64,000 bases of DNA, from assembly GCF_008014675.1 (NCBI RefSeq), contig NZ_VOXD01000003.1, positions 62,001-126,000 of the forward strand, in the 5' to 3' direction. Positions 14,965 to 25,688 of this stretch are shown piece by piece. The notes beneath the pieces are model-generated. The model made no database searches. It worked only from the letters and a program-made list of their open reading frames with translations, and was not told the origin of the DNA. Numbering within the stretch: position 1 is the stretch's first letter; each line of letters starts with the position of its first letter. A program made the position numbers and the translations under genes. The DNA comes from Neolewinella aurantiaca (lineage in GTDB: Bacteria > Bacteroidota > Bacteroidia > Chitinophagales > Saprospiraceae).

Positions 14965-16854
14965 ATGGAGATGGACAGAAACACCATCATTGGCCTCGTG
15001 CTGATCATGGTAATTTTCACGGTTTGGCAGGTGATGATCGCCCCCAGCCCCGAAGAGATTGCTCGGCAGGAGCAAATTACTGACTCGCTGAACCGGGTCG
15101 AGCAGTTGAGAATAGACGAAATTGCCGATGCGCCCACCGCTGCACCGGTTGATCTGTCAGGCTTAACGGATTCCGCACGGCAGGCGCGTTTCAGCAGCAG
15201 CTTTGGCGAGTTCGCAACTGCCGCCGCCGGAGAACGTAAAGATGTACTGCTCGAAAACGACCTCATGAAGGTAACCTTCGATACCAAAGGCGGCTTCATC
15301 AAGCAGGTAGAACTGAAGACCTACTTCAAGATCACCGAAAACGAAGACGGAAGTGAAAATAAGCTGCCCCTTTACCTGCTCGAAGACGAAAAGAACCGCT
15401 TTGAGTACACCCTGCCCGTCAACGGTGTCAGTGGCTCAGGGATCAGAACTTCCGACCTCTACTTTACACCGACGGTAGAAGGGAAAACCCTCGTGATGCG
15501 CGCACCTACGGGCAACGGAGGTTTCTTCGAACAGCGGTACACCCTCACCGACGGAACCTACCTGATGGACTACGACCTTCGTTTCGAAGGGCTCAACTCT
15601 GTCCTGGCGAACAACGGAAGCCCGATCTCACTGCAGTGGGACAACTACCTCGATAAAATCGAGAAGAACTCCAGCTACGAAGCCAACCTCTCAACGATGT
15701 ACTTCCACGAAATGGACGAGGGCACCGACTACTGCTCGTGCACCAGCTCCGACACCGAAGAAATTGACGAAGACGTTCGCCTGAAATGGGTAGCGGGCTC
15801 GCAGCAGTTCTTCACTTCTGCCCTGTTGGCAGATAATGGCTTCGCCCCCGGAGCAACCCTGACGACCGAAGCGTACGATGTAGACAGTAGCGAAGACCTC
15901 AAGAAGGTCTCTGCATCTCTTAGCATCCCCGTCGGAGGATCGAACTCCGAAATAGTAGGAATGCAACTTTACGTTGGCCCCAACGAATTTGACCGACTCC
16001 GGGATATCGGGTACGAGATGTCTGATGTGATCAGCTTCGGTTGGTCTTTCTTCGGTACCATCAACCGCTGGATCATCCGCCCGTTGTTCGATTTCCTTTC
16101 GAGCTTCATCGGTAATATGGGTATCGCTATTCTTGTGCTCACGCTGATCGTGAAACTGATGGTTTACCCCCTCACGTACAAGATGCTCGTGTCCAACGTC
16201 AAGATGCAGCTCCTCAAGCCGGAACTCGAGAAGATGAAGGCGAAGTACAAAGATGACCAGCAGGCACAACAGGTGCAGCAAATGAAGATGTACCAGGAAT
16301 ACGGGGCCAGTCCGCTGGGCGGGTGTTTACCAATGGTGCTGCAAATGCCAATCTGGTTTGCGCTTTACCGCTTCTTCCCGGCTTCTATTGCTTTCCGGCA
16401 GGAGAATTTCCTTTGGGCCAATGACCTGAGTACTTACGATGTGCTCACGAAAATCCCCGAATGGATTCCTTTCCTCGACGGTCACCTCAGCCTTTTCGCT
16501 ATCCTCTGGGCCCTCACTACCGTTATCTATGCTTACTACAACAGTATGCACATGGACTACAGCTCGCAGCCGATGATGAAGTACTTCCAGTACGTTATGC
16601 CGATCCTTTTCCTCGGCTTCTTCAACAGCTTCGCATCGGGCCTCACAGCTTACCTGCTCTTCTCCAATACCTTCAATATCGCGCAGACGATCATCACGAA
16701 GAACTTCCTGATCGATCACGATAAGCTGAAGGCGAAGATGGACGAGAACAAGAAGAAACCAAAGAAGAAGGGTGGCTTCAGCCAGCGCCTCCAGGAAGCC
16801 CTGAAGGAACAACAGGCACAACAGGCCAAGCAACAGGCTAACAAGAAGAAATAG
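14965..16854 (+). CDS. yidC: Membrane protein insertase YidC (Oxa1 family)
   Basis: 629 residues. An N-terminal membrane anchor (IIGLVLIMVIFTVWQVMIAP), a large periplasmic domain (about 60-350) and the Oxa1-type core with five membrane helices (about 355-590), including SPLGGCLPMVLQMPIWFALYRF. The C-terminal tail is strongly basic (KKKPKKKGG and repeated QAQQ), as expected for a ribosome-contacting tail. It inserts inner-membrane proteins alone or with SecYEG/SecDF; secDF lies at 26574-29636. Start at ATG 14965, with a second ATG two codons on. Confidence 0.96.
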   Translation: MEMDRNTIIGLVLIMVIFTVWQVMIAPSPEEIARQEQITDSLNRVEQLRIDEIADAPTAAPVDLSGLTDSARQARFSSSFGEFATAAAGERKDVLLENDLMKVTFDTKGGFIKQVELKTYFKITENEDGSENKLPLYLLEDEKNRFEYTLPVNGVSGSGIRTSDLYFTPTVEGKTLVMRAPTGNGGFFEQRYTLTDGTYLMDYDLRFEGLNSVLANNGSPISLQWDNYLDKIEKNSSYEANLSTMYFHEMDEGTDYCSCTSSDTEEIDEDVRLKWVAGSQQFFTSALLADNGFAPGATLTTEAYDVDSSEDLKKVSASLSIPVGGSNSEIVGMQLYVGPNEFDRLRDIGYEMSDVISFGWSFFGTINRWIIRPLFDFLSSFIGNMGIAILVLTLIVKLMVYPLTYKMLVSNVKMQLLKPELEKMKAKYKDDQQAQQVQQMKMYQEYGASPLGGCLPMVLQMPIWFALYRFFPASIAFRQENFLWANDLSTYDVLTKIPEWIPFLDGHLSLFAILWALTTVIYAYYNSMHMDYSSQPMMKYFQYVMPILFLGFFNSFASGLTAYLLFSNTFNIAQTIITKNFLIDHDKLKAKMDENKKKPKKKGGFSQRLQEALKEQQAQQAKQQANKKK

Positions 16855-16859
16855 TCTGA

Positions 16860-16896
16860 TAGTATGGTAGTCTTGTTTCACAAGGCTACCATACTA
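16860..16896 (+). terminator. yidC terminator hairpin
   Basis: TAGTATGGTAG and CTACCATACTA (11 bp) extended inward by a U-G pair and CTTG/CAAG, starting 5 bases after the yidC stop. There is no strong U-tract. Confidence 0.6.
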
Positions 16897-16906
16897 AATT
16901 ATAGGG

Positions 16907-16925
16907 GGCGCGGCCGCAGGATGCA
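16907..16925 (-). repeat. GC-rich 18-bp element (variant with one extra base)
   Basis: GGCGCGGCCGCAGGATGCA, an inverse copy with an inserted A. The same inserted-base form occurs in lpxB at 37821-37839, so it is a sub-family. The gap 16897-17048 otherwise shows nothing. Confidence 0.7.
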
Positions 16926-17048
16926 AAGTGAGTCTTTTCCAAAAGACAGGGTAGGAAAATTAATGTCCTGACCTGGATTATTTGTGTCAACTCCTGTGTA
17001 AATTTCGCTGTTCAGTCATCAAGAAGCTATAACCAAAGAAATCAACCA

Positions 17049-17819
17049 ATGCGAATTCTATCTACATTGCTCAGCCTTAGTTTTTTGCTCGTTTTCAGCT
17101 TTGGCTGCAACAAAGATGCAGCAAGTACCGGTAATGATCCTTTCCTTGCACCTGCGACCGCGCCTGATTTGCCGAAGCGTAACTCAGTTGATAGCAAGAA
17201 CCTCTCCCGTGAAGGCCTGAAAGAACAGGAAGCCGCTGATGACGGAAGTGAAGATATAGTTAAGCTAACCCCCGAAGATGCTGCCCGTGCCAAGCGAATG
17301 GGCCCGGGGCGAATCAGCCCTTCGCCGGCAACAAAGTCTGACCAGCCCGTTACGGCAGGAAGCACTGGTACAACCCCGGCTTCCATGCCCGCTCCCGGCA
17401 GCAAACCCGCGCTCGATTACGACCGTGCGATTTTTGCCATCAGCAAAACAGCGTGCTACGGCGGCGATAAATGCCGCCAGTTCGGCCTCGAACTTACCAA
17501 CGACCGCCGTCTCATCCTCGACGCAAAGAGAAACATGGACCTCAAGGGGAAGTACAGCCGGATGCTCTCCGCTACCGAATACAATAAGCTCCTGAGCGCA
17601 ATGGAAGCCTCCGAGCCCGAACGACTGGAAATGGTGTACCCAACGGATAAAACCATGATCCCCGCCGACGCTCAGGCAACCATACTCCGCTACGCCGACG
17701 TGCACGGCACCGAACGCAAAATTGAAGTCTACGCCGATGCGCCCAAGCAACTCGCTAAGCTGCTTGCTGACCTGGAAAGCTGGGTCGATAAGGACGGTTG
17801 GATCAAAATGGCGGAGTAA
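17049..17819 (+). CDS. Lipoprotein with DUF6438-like domain
   Basis: 256 residues. A lipoprotein signal ends at the lipobox FSFGC (C20). A disordered, Pro/Ser/Thr/Ala-rich linker (about 25-125) precedes a small C-terminal domain (about 126-256) beginning DYDRAIFAISKTACYGGDKC and ending LESWVDKDGWIKM. The domain resembles DUF6438 (ACFGxCPxY-type start, later xTxxADA-like segment); I hold this loosely. The linker contains a full in-frame copy of the 18-bp dispersed element (17147-17164), read as APATAP. The function is unknown; the protein is probably in the outer membrane or periplasm. Confidence 0.65.
   Translation: MRILSTLLSLSFLLVFSFGCNKDAASTGNDPFLAPATAPDLPKRNSVDSKNLSREGLKEQEAADDGSEDIVKLTPEDAARAKRMGPGRISPSPATKSDQPVTAGSTGTTPASMPAPGSKPALDYDRAIFAISKTACYGGDKCRQFGLELTNDRRLILDAKRNMDLKGKYSRMLSATEYNKLLSAMEASEPERLEMVYPTDKTMIPADAQATILRYADVHGTERKIEVYADAPKQLAKLLADLESWVDKDGWIKMAE
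17147..17164 (+). repeat. GC-rich 18-bp element inside a coding region
   Basis: TGCACCTGCGACCGCGCC, in frame within the lipoprotein linker. Confidence 0.75.
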
Positions 17820-17933
17820 AAAGAGTGAGTAAACTATTAGTAACAGGCGTTGAATAAGAACGGTGGGTTAAACACCTCAGGTACGATCATGCAATCGCGC
17901 CGGAGCCGTTCAACCCATAACCCGATCATTCCG

Positions 17934-17941
17934 TACTTTCG
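17934..17941 (+). promoter_or_regulatory. Possible ettA -7 element
   Basis: TACTTTCG, one mismatch to TAnnTTTG, 75 bp before the ettA ATG. No clear -33 element was identified. The rest of 17820-18016 shows nothing. Confidence 0.25.
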
Positions 17942-18016
17942 CGCAATAGAACAAACACCCAATACGCCTCTTTAGGGCAGAACTACCCACTAATTTCTAC
18001 CAACTATCAATTAATA

Positions 18017-19699
18017 ATGGCCGATCATAAGATTATCTTCTCCATGGAGCGCGTCTCCAAAACCTTCCCCGGAGCCTCCAAAAAAGTACTGAACAACATC
18101 TGGCTGAGTTTCTACTACGGCGCCAAAATTGGTGTGTTAGGACTTAACGGGTCCGGTAAGTCCACCTTGCTGAAGATCATTGCCGGCATCGATAAAAACT
18201 TCCAGGGTAATGTGGTTTTCAACGCCGATTACAAAATCGGCTACCTGGCTCAGGAGCCGGAACTGGATGAAAACAAAACGGTGAAGGAAGTCGTGCAGGA
18301 AGCCGTACAGGAAACGGTAGACCTGATGAAGGAGTACGACGAGGTGAACATGAAGTTTGCCGAGCCGATGAGCGACGATGAGATGACGAAACTCATCGAG
18401 CGTCAGGCCGAGTTGATGGAAGCGATCGAAAATGCCAACGGCTACGAGCTCGACAACAAGCTCAATACCGCAATGGATGCACTCCGTTGCCCGCCCGATG
18501 ATGCCAAAGTGAGCGTTCTCTCCGGGGGTGAACGCCGCCGGGTCGCCCTGGCCCGCCTCTTGCTTTCCAACCCCGATATCCTGCTGCTGGATGAGCCTAC
18601 CAACCACCTCGACGCAGAATCTGTGCACTGGCTGGAGCAGTACCTGCAAAGCTTCAAGGGAACGGTCATCGCCGTAACGCACGATCGTTACTTCCTCGAC
18701 AACGTCGCTGGCTGGATTCTCGAACTTGACCGGGGCGAAGGCATTCCGTGGGAAGGCAACTACTCCAGCTGGCTCGAGCAGAAAGCCAACCGCCTGGAGC
18801 AGGAAGAAAAAACTGAATCCAAGCGTCGTAAGACCCTCAAGCGCGAGCTGGAGTGGATACGCATGGCACCTAAGGCCCGCCAAAGCAAGGGTAAAGCCCG
18901 TCTCGCAGCCTACGACAAAATGTCTCGCGAGGAAGGCAAAGAGCGGGAAGCTAACATGGAAATTTTCATTCCGCAGGGGCCTCGTCTCGGTGATGTGGTG
19001 ATTGAGGTTGAGAACCTTACCAAAGGCTTTGGTGACCGCGTCCTGTTCGACAAAGCAACGTTCAACATCCCGAAGAACGCCATTGTGGGTATCCTCGGCC
19101 CGAACGGTGTTGGAAAATCTACTTTCTTCCGCCTGTTGACCGATGAGCACCAGCCCGATGGCGGTAACATCAAGATCGGAGAAACGGTCAAGATCAGCTA
19201 CGTAGACCAGAGCCATGAACAACTCTCCAATAAAGAACAAACGATTTACGATGTCGTTAGCCAGGGCCACGACATGATCGACGTAGGGGGGAGCAGTGTC
19301 AACGCCCGTGCTTACCTGAGCCGCTTCAACTTCGCCGGTGGTGATCAGCAGAAAAAGATTGGGATGCTCTCCGGAGGAGAGCGCAACCGCCTTCAGCTAG
19401 CCATGACGCTCCGCGAGGGAGGTAACGTCCTCCTCCTCGATGAGCCAACCAACGATATCGACATCAACACCCTCCGCGCGCTGGAAGACGCGCTGGAGAG
19501 TTTCGCCGGCTGTGTGCTGGTGATTTCTCACGATCGCTGGTTCATTGACCGCCTGGCAACGCACATTCTTAGCTTTGAGGACGAAGGTGAAATCCAGTTT
19601 TTCGAGGGTAACTACTCTCAGTACGAGGCGGCTAAGAAGGAGCGGTTGGGTACTGTTACGCCTAAGCGGCCGCGCTTCAAGAATGTGATTAACCGGTAG
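18017..19699 (+). CDS. ettA: Energy-dependent translational throttle protein EttA (ABC-F)
   Basis: 560 residues, two ABC ATPase domains with no membrane domain. Domain 1 has Walker [10 protein letters not shown], signature LSGGERRR and Walker [12 protein letters not shown]. Domain 2 has [17 protein letters not shown] and [11 protein letters not shown]. The linker (about 240-320) is charged and includes the tRNA-interaction motif region. Length, linker and the conserved RRRKV-free C-terminus fit EttA rather than Uup or a resistance ABC-F. EttA binds the ribosomal E site and gates the first elongation step according to ATP/ADP. Confidence 0.92.
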   Translation: MADHKIIFSMERVSKTFPGASKKVLNNIWLSFYYGAKIGVLGLNGSGKSTLLKIIAGIDKNFQGNVVFNADYKIGYLAQEPELDENKTVKEVVQEAVQETVDLMKEYDEVNMKFAEPMSDDEMTKLIERQAELMEAIENANGYELDNKLNTAMDALRCPPDDAKVSVLSGGERRRVALARLLLSNPDILLLDEPTNHLDAESVHWLEQYLQSFKGTVIAVTHDRYFLDNVAGWILELDRGEGIPWEGNYSSWLEQKANRLEQEEKTESKRRKTLKRELEWIRMAPKARQSKGKARLAAYDKMSREEGKEREANMEIFIPQGPRLGDVVIEVENLTKGFGDRVLFDKATFNIPKNAIVGILGPNGVGKSTFFRLLTDEHQPDGGNIKIGETVKISYVDQSHEQLSNKEQTIYDVVSQGHDMIDVGGSSVNARAYLSRFNFAGGDQQKKIGMLSGGERNRLQLAMTLREGGNVLLLDEPTNDIDINTLRALEDALESFAGCVLVISHDRWFIDRLATHILSFEDEGEIQFFEGNYSQYEAAKKERLGTVTPKRPRFKNVINR

Positions 19700-20159
19700 T
19701 AACGACCGCTTTCAGAGAAGGAATAAGTACGGTTTTGGATTTTTTTGCAAGATTGTAACGGATTGCAGGGACTTCCTGTGTCCCGAAAAGACTGATTTAC
19801 TCTCGGATAAAGTGGATTGAGCACGAATTTCAGACTCAGGCTCGAGGCCAGGTAACCGCTGTGCGGTTCACGTCAGGACATTTTGACCGTCAGCTCTTAG
19901 CTGTGGGCAGGTGATATTCAGTACCTTCGTCTTTTGCATCTTGGATGAAGAGAGATTTATCTCTGTAAATCCTCTCATTAGCCAGGTGCTGTCTCAAATC
20001 AGAGTTGGCGTTTGGTACATAGATTCAGGTTCAAATGTTTTCGGGGAGCAAATGAATTTGAACGGGCTGCTGGTCTGTCTGTTGTTTGCAGTTTCTGACC
20101 TCAGACGTTTTTTTGTTTTTCAGGCTTGATTTGACAACGCTTCACAACACAACAACACT
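19700..20159. other. 460-bp gap before the large secreted protein
   Basis: No gene is supported. A small inverted repeat AACCG-ctgtg-CGGTT lies at about 19853-19867. Open frames here lack any recognisable product. A long 5' leader of the following gene is possible; no perfect TAnnTTTG was found. Confidence 0.4.
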
Positions 20160-23100
20160 ATGAAATCGTTTTTCAAAAGTACCATGGCCATCACCATGGT
20201 TCTGGTAGGTCTGGTTTTACCTGGCACGACTTTCTCACAATTTGTGATAACTAATCCGGGAGGTACTCCTGGTACGGTACCGAGGGCTGATGATGTGGTC
20301 TCCTGTACAGATAACGATCTCCGGGTATCCTTCCGCCTCACCGGTTCGCCTGGAGGTACAAACCCATCCTTTTCTGTTTCTTTACCCGCAGGAGTGAATT
20401 ACGTTGATGGCTCCGTAACTGTTGTAAGCAGTAGCCTTGCGACAGCGCCGGTGATCGGACTGAACACCGGGAGCGCAAGCCAGCCTCAATTTGAGGTGTC
20501 CGGGACCTTTGGCGCTGGAGATTATGTTGTAATCAGCCTCGCCCGTATTGCAAATTGCGAAGCAATACCCGGTGGAGGCCAACAGGACGCAGTGACCGTA
20601 ACACCAGGAATTGGTGGGACTGTGAGTTCTAATAACTACGATGTACTGGCTGCGAACCTTTCGGTTGTTTCTTCTGCCCCGGTAACTACTTCAGTGGGAA
20701 GTACGGAGACCGTAACGGGAACCATTACCAATGGTGGAAACGGCTGTGTTACTGAGTTTGAGTTCACCGTTATGGATGCGCCCGGTGTAATGACTACATC
20801 AATTGATATAGGGGGAACTTCCATTATGCCAACTTCAACAGTAGGGAACCTGAGTGTGTACACGATTACCTCTGCAGTAATCGGAGGTGATGGGTGTTTT
20901 GATGGTGGCGAAACGCTGTCTTTTACAAGGCAGGTCACGATAATTTCCTGTGATCTTTCGGGTGATGGCTACACCGTCAGGTACGGTTGTTTTGGCGAGG
21001 TCTGCCAGTCATCGTCTTTTGCTAATCAGCAGTTCAATATTGCCTTTACGATACCTAATGTCAGGTACACATCCGGAGTAGTGTCTCAACCGACTGATCT
21101 TTGCCGTGATGTAATCGTCGAGCACACCTTTACGAACCGCGGGACGGGCGCAGCCTTTGACATTGTGTATCTGGCGGGTTTTGGCGCTTCCGGTCTTTCG
21201 CTGGCCGGGTCCACAACGGGGACCAGAGGGATGCCCGTTACCGATGTATCGGTTAACGGTGTTTCAGTACCCTTTATCGTGAACGGTGCAAACGGGGGGC
21301 TGGAAGCAGACCTGAGCGCTCTGACTTCCGACCCGGACGCAGGAGGGTTAGATGATATTGATCTTGACAACCAGTTTGATGATCTGCCCGCCGGAGCGTC
21401 GTTTACCATAACCGTTACGCATACGGTTATCCCCAATACCGACTGCCCCGCTAACCGATCAACGGGGTCTTATAAAGTCGCTCTTGACTATACCGATCAG
21501 TGCGATGAAGATATCGCTCGGTTTGTGCAGAACGCCGAAGGCTCACTGACGGACTTTACCGAAGACAGTGCAGGATCTCTGGTCGGCCCTGCGGATATAA
21601 ATGACATGGAGACCATCGAAATCGAGGTTTGCGGAACGCAGCGGTTCGGTGGTAGTTTTGTCGATTGCCCAACGAGTGAACTGAGTCTGGTTGGCAACCT
21701 TCCTCCTGGCTTCTTTTTGAATTTCGCTACGGTCAACGACGTTGTTTCTCCGGACGTTGTGTTTAGGAACGACAGTGTTTTTGTGACCTCCGACTTTGTC
21801 TCCGCTCAGGAATTTTGCTACAAGCTCAATCTGACTTTTGATTGTAGTGTGCACCTGGCAGCCCCGGATCGGGACCTCGACTTCGATTTCTTCTTCGAAT
21901 TCGAATGCGATGCCAGCGCTCCGTGTGATGGTACCCGCGAACGTTTCAGTTGCCCTGTTTACGTTCCCAACATCCACTGTGGTGTTTGTAGCATCGGCGG
22001 CCTGACAACACAGAACACACTGGCGGTACGTAGTACTACCGGCTTTGCGAATCCACTTACTTGTGAAGAATACGCCGATCCGGCAAGCCTGACGGCACTT
22101 CAGCTCAAGCGTGCAATGCCCTGCGATACCGTTTGCATCCAGGCAAATGCTATCCAACTCAACGGGACTTCCGGCCCTACCTGGGACAACGCCTACTTTC
22201 ATTTAGAGTATGACCCGTTGGCCTCCAACGGCTCGAATACGCTCTCCTATGCCGGGGGCACAGTTGAAATATTTGAACTGGCCAGCGGTACTGTGTTTGA
22301 ATGCCCTATACCCGTTCCTCAGGAAGTCAATATCAACAATGCAGGATCGGGAAATGACCAGCACATTCTCGACTTCAACCTGACCGATTGTCTCTCAGTA
22401 CTTCCCGGCAGTCTTCTCCGTCCGGGAGATAGTGTCAACGTTAACCTCAAGGTCGTTGTAGAGAAAACAGGAGTGCTCGATAACGATGTACCCACACAAC
22501 TCGAAGACATCAGGATTTTTCACTACAACCTGGTAGATACTACCTCTCCACCCGATATGGTACTGGATACCGTTACCTGTGATGAATACGCACTGGAATT
22601 GTACCTGCACGAAGCCGTCAACGGTGGTGGTGGAGGACTGACCAACCGGCAGGTAGAAGGTTGCAACTTTTACACAGGCTTCAAAACCTTTCCTTTCTCT
22701 GGCTCCCAGGACTGGTATCCGGGCGAAATCAGACCCAACCGAAAACTGGACTCAATCGTAATCGCATTCACCTCGCGCGATGTCCTGGACTTCAATTCTG
22801 TAATCCTGCGGGCCGAAGGAAACGAGGACGACGGGTACGGAGCCGCGACGTTCATCTCTTACCCGTTGGGAATCCCTGACCGCATTGCTGAAGGAACGGC
22901 CGAACGCCGGTATATCTGGATAAACGATGGCTCCTGGCCCCTCGGAGACATGAACGGCCGCTTTAACAGCCAGGGCGGATACAGCCTTTTAGCGAATTAC
23001 TTTCCCAGTTGTGAAAGTATCGACGGAACCCTTTCAATGGGCTTCTACGCTCAGCAGTATGGTTATTCTCACGACCCGGATTGTTACGAACCAATAAACA

Positions 23101-25124
23101 ACATTGGCACAGTACTCGTAGACCACAACCTGCCCTCAACGACTCTTCAGAACCTGACGGGAACGGTTGAAGCAAGTAATGATACGGTACGTTGGAATGT
23201 TCAGATTCAGAATATCGTAGACGTCAACGGTGGCTTCGTCTTTTTAGGTTTCGAAGATGAAGCTACACCTAACATCGATATTATTGGATTAAGGGACATT
23301 GCCGCTGATACCATAATCCCTCTGGTTCCTTATGCAGATGGAGACTGGGCCGTAGTGAATCCGGCTTTTCCCGCAGAGATGGCCCTCGATTACGAGGTAA
23401 TAGCCATTCTTACCGGATGTGAACCCGATGGAGTCCGAGCCATTACGGGCTTCGCCTGTGACGGCCCGCCCGATAGTCCGAACGATTACCCTTGCGATTT
23501 CGACGAAGTATTTCTCGATGTCGTTCCCCTTTTGTCCCGGGTTCAGATCAGACTCAATCAGGCGCAGGGACCCTATGATCTTTGTACGGTCATTCGGGAC
23601 ACGGTTATAATCACCAGCGCTGAAAGGGCATTCATCGACAATGCTATTCTGTCTATCCCGTTGCCGAGAGGACTTACTGAAAGCGACGCGCTGGTAGAAG
23701 TCTTTTACCCAAGACTGACCGGCCCGGCGGAAGTACTCCCAATTGTGGTCAGCAACGACACCCTTTACGTAGATCTTACGGAGCACACTGGGATTGGAGA
23801 GATGGGCGTGCCGGGTACCGACGATGCAATTACCCAGGACGAGCGCGAAATCAGTGTGCAACTTTCATGGATTACCGACTGCGACTTCCGTGGCGGAAGC
23901 ACCTATACTCCGGTTATCTTCGCTGACCGGCCCTGCGGAGACCCCGCAATCGGCAACGGCTCCAGAACTACCTCAGACGGCATCAACATCAACGGCGCAC
24001 TTCCGTCTTCGGTAACGGCCTTTACCACCGAGATCACACCAGCAACCATTCAGGGGTGCAAAGACGTGATGATATCTCTTGAAACTTCCATTACGTTGGG
24101 ACAGACTTCTGACCGCGATTCGCTTCAAATCGAATTCCCTCAGGGATTGATTTATGAACCCAACTCCTACAACTGTACTTCTTCCAGCCCTGCTGACCAA
24201 GCTACATGCCCCACGTTTGTTAGGGTTGACGTCGCAGCAGATGGTGCGCAGACCATAATTTTCAGCATAGCACCGAATACCGATGCCCCGGTTACGTACA
24301 TGATCGATGTTGATGCTATGGTAGTAGCCGGAGGTATTTGCAACGACGAAGGTATTGTAAACCTGACGGCTACAAGCTCAAACGACGGAATTGCCTGCCC
24401 AACTGATCCAAATATGGTTTGTGACAACTTCACGATCATTACCGGGCAGGCTACTGATACCATTCGGTTCCAAAAGCCGGTGGTCAGCCTTACGGAATTC
24501 ATGGCCTGTACCGAAAACGGTGCGTACCGCGTAGACGGGATGATTACCGTAGATACGTTGCCCATCAACACCGGAGAGTCTGTCACCTTCGAGTTCTTCT
24601 GCCCGGATGATCCAGCGTCCCCGGTTGGTAGCTTTGTCGTTGAAGGCCCGATCGCTCAGGCTACGCCCACCGCGATTTCTACTACAATACCCGCCAGTTG
24701 TGCCGGCCAGGAGTTGATCGCAAGAATTACTGCGATTGGCGACAACTGTATCTGTGAAACGGTCGAGACTACTTTCGACATCCTTCCGGAAGTAATTGTG
24801 GAAGCAGGAACCGATGGCACCGTTTGCGGCACCAGGGTGTTTGACCTCGCCGTTCGGGGAGGTTCCATCACCGGTGGAGTGACCGACGGCAACTGGACAA
24901 CCAGCGGCGACGGACAATTTCTGGACAGTATGGGTATGCCTGCTACTGCGTTCTCTGATGTAGCGGGGTACGACCCCGGCCCCAATGATGGCCGAAACGG
25001 AGAGGTTACCCTGACCCTCACCTCCGATCAGCCGGGGATGTGTATGCCAGTTACCGACGACCTCATCCTCACGGTGCTCAACGTCGATTGTGGATCATTC
25101 TTCTGGGATGGTTCGGATGATTAG
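20160..25124 (+). CDS. Very large secreted Cys-rich beta-domain protein
   Basis: 1654 residues with a clear signal peptide (MKSFFKSTMAITMVLVGLVLPGTTFSQ). The rest is acidic, rich in T, D, G, V and C, and made of many beta-sandwich-like stretches similar to the DUF11/conserved-repeat class (FEVSGTFGAGDYVVISL, SFTITVTHTVIPNTDCP). Cysteines are numerous, suggesting disulfides outside the cell. The final part (from about 1550) resembles SprB-like or gliding-motility repeats (VTLTLTSDQPGMCMPVTDDLILTVLN). It ends in DCGSFFWDGSDD, without a recognisable T9SS sorting domain. This organisation is typical of Saprospiria surface proteins; the function is unknown. Confidence 0.7.
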   Translation: MKSFFKSTMAITMVLVGLVLPGTTFSQFVITNPGGTPGTVPRADDVVSCTDNDLRVSFRLTGSPGGTNPSFSVSLPAGVNYVDGSVTVVSSSLATAPVIGLNTGSASQPQFEVSGTFGAGDYVVISLARIANCEAIPGGGQQDAVTVTPGIGGTVSSNNYDVLAANLSVVSSAPVTTSVGSTETVTGTITNGGNGCVTEFEFTVMDAPGVMTTSIDIGGTSIMPTSTVGNLSVYTITSAVIGGDGCFDGGETLSFTRQVTIISCDLSGDGYTVRYGCFGEVCQSSSFANQQFNIAFTIPNVRYTSGVVSQPTDLCRDVIVEHTFTNRGTGAAFDIVYLAGFGASGLSLAGSTTGTRGMPVTDVSVNGVSVPFIVNGANGGLEADLSALTSDPDAGGLDDIDLDNQFDDLPAGASFTITVTHTVIPNTDCPANRSTGSYKVALDYTDQCDEDIARFVQNAEGSLTDFTEDSAGSLVGPADINDMETIEIEVCGTQRFGGSFVDCPTSELSLVGNLPPGFFLNFATVNDVVSPDVVFRNDSVFVTSDFVSAQEFCYKLNLTFDCSVHLAAPDRDLDFDFFFEFECDASAPCDGTRERFSCPVYVPNIHCGVCSIGGLTTQNTLAVRSTTGFANPLTCEEYADPASLTALQLKRAMPCDTVCIQANAIQLNGTSGPTWDNAYFHLEYDPLASNGSNTLSYAGGTVEIFELASGTVFECPIPVPQEVNINNAGSGNDQHILDFNLTDCLSVLPGSLLRPGDSVNVNLKVVVEKTGVLDNDVPTQLEDIRIFHYNLVDTTSPPDMVLDTVTCDEYALELYLHEAVNGGGGGLTNRQVEGCNFYTGFKTFPFSGSQDWYPGEIRPNRKLDSIVIAFTSRDVLDFNSVILRAEGNEDDGYGAATFISYPLGIPDRIAEGTAERRYIWINDGSWPLGDMNGRFNSQGGYSLLANYFPSCESIDGTLSMGFYAQQYGYSHDPDCYEPINNIGTVLVDHNLPSTTLQNLTGTVEASNDTVRWNVQIQNIVDVNGGFVFLGFEDEATPNIDIIGLRDIAADTIIPLVPYADGDWAVVNPAFPAEMALDYEVIAILTGCEPDGVRAITGFACDGPPDSPNDYPCDFDEVFLDVVPLLSRVQIRLNQAQGPYDLCTVIRDTVIITSAERAFIDNAILSIPLPRGLTESDALVEVFYPRLTGPAEVLPIVVSNDTLYVDLTEHTGIGEMGVPGTDDAITQDEREISVQLSWITDCDFRGGSTYTPVIFADRPCGDPAIGNGSRTTSDGININGALPSSVTAFTTEITPATIQGCKDVMISLETSITLGQTSDRDSLQIEFPQGLIYEPNSYNCTSSSPADQATCPTFVRVDVAADGAQTIIFSIAPNTDAPVTYMIDVDAMVVAGGICNDEGIVNLTATSSNDGIACPTDPNMVCDNFTIITGQATDTIRFQKPVVSLTEFMACTENGAYRVDGMITVDTLPINTGESVTFEFFCPDDPASPVGSFVVEGPIAQATPTAISTTIPASCAGQELIARITAIGDNCICETVETTFDILPEVIVEAGTDGTVCGTRVFDLAVRGGSITGGVTDGNWTTSGDGQFLDSMGMPATAFSDVAGYDPGPNDGRNGEVTLTLTSDQPGMCMPVTDDLILTVLNVDCGSFFWDGSDD

Positions 25125-25199
25125 AAGCAGTGGGGGGGTGATGGAGTGCTAGCCTAACGCTTTCATTAGACGATGATTTTCCACCCCGGATTTTACTGG

Positions 25200-25217
25200 G
25201 GCGGGGCCGCAGGTGCA
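25200..25217 (-). repeat. GC-rich 18-bp element
   Basis: GGCGGGGCCGCAGGTGCA, one mismatch to the consensus, between convergent genes. Confidence 0.65.
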
Positions 25218-25257
25218 ATGCATGGATAAGGGAGCAAGGGACCAACGGCCCGCTGGG

Positions 25258-25650
25258 CTATACGTAGCCTCCTTCTCCGTCATCCCATTTGTTCTGCAGG
25301 CGTTCCAATTCTTTGAGCTCTAAAATTTCGGTTTCAGAGAGGTCTTCCATTGGAGGGAGTTGGACTTTCCGTCGTCGTCGGAGTTTGTCTATTTCCTTTG
25401 CTACTTCATCTTCTCTCCAGTTATCAGTGAACTTCCCGTTAACGGGTAGGCCGAAGGCCGAAAGGAAAACGACGCCCAGAACTACTAGCAAGATAGGAAT
25501 CGGAAGCCTAAGCCAGATGGCCGCACCGGGCAGATAGAAGCTCAACATCAGGAGTACTACAATTACACCTGAGAAAATAAGCGCAGTTTGGTAAAAGGCC
25601 ACTTTGGCTTTGACTCTTTTCTCTGCCTCTTCACGTAATTCTGGTTCCAT
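25258..25650 (-). CDS. 2TM-domain-like small membrane protein
   Basis: 130 residues. A short charged N-terminus (MEPELREEAEKRVKAKVAFYQ) resembles the start of 2TM domains. Two adjacent membrane segments follow (LIFSGVIVVLLMLSFYLPG and LPIPILLVVLGVVFLSAFGL). The cytoplasmic tail is charged and helical (about 75-130). No enzymatic motif is visible. It lies just downstream of a response regulator gene on the same strand (38-bp gap), so the two may be co-transcribed. Confidence 0.6.
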   Translation of the reverse strand: MEPELREEAEKRVKAKVAFYQTALIFSGVIVVLLMLSFYLPGAAIWLRLPIPILLVVLGVVFLSAFGLPVNGKFTDNWREDEVAKEIDKLRRRRKVQLPPMEDLSETEILELKELERLQNKWDDGEGGYV

Positions 25651-25688
25651 AGGGTCAAAATACGAAAATGGTTAGTGGGCTTATCGTA

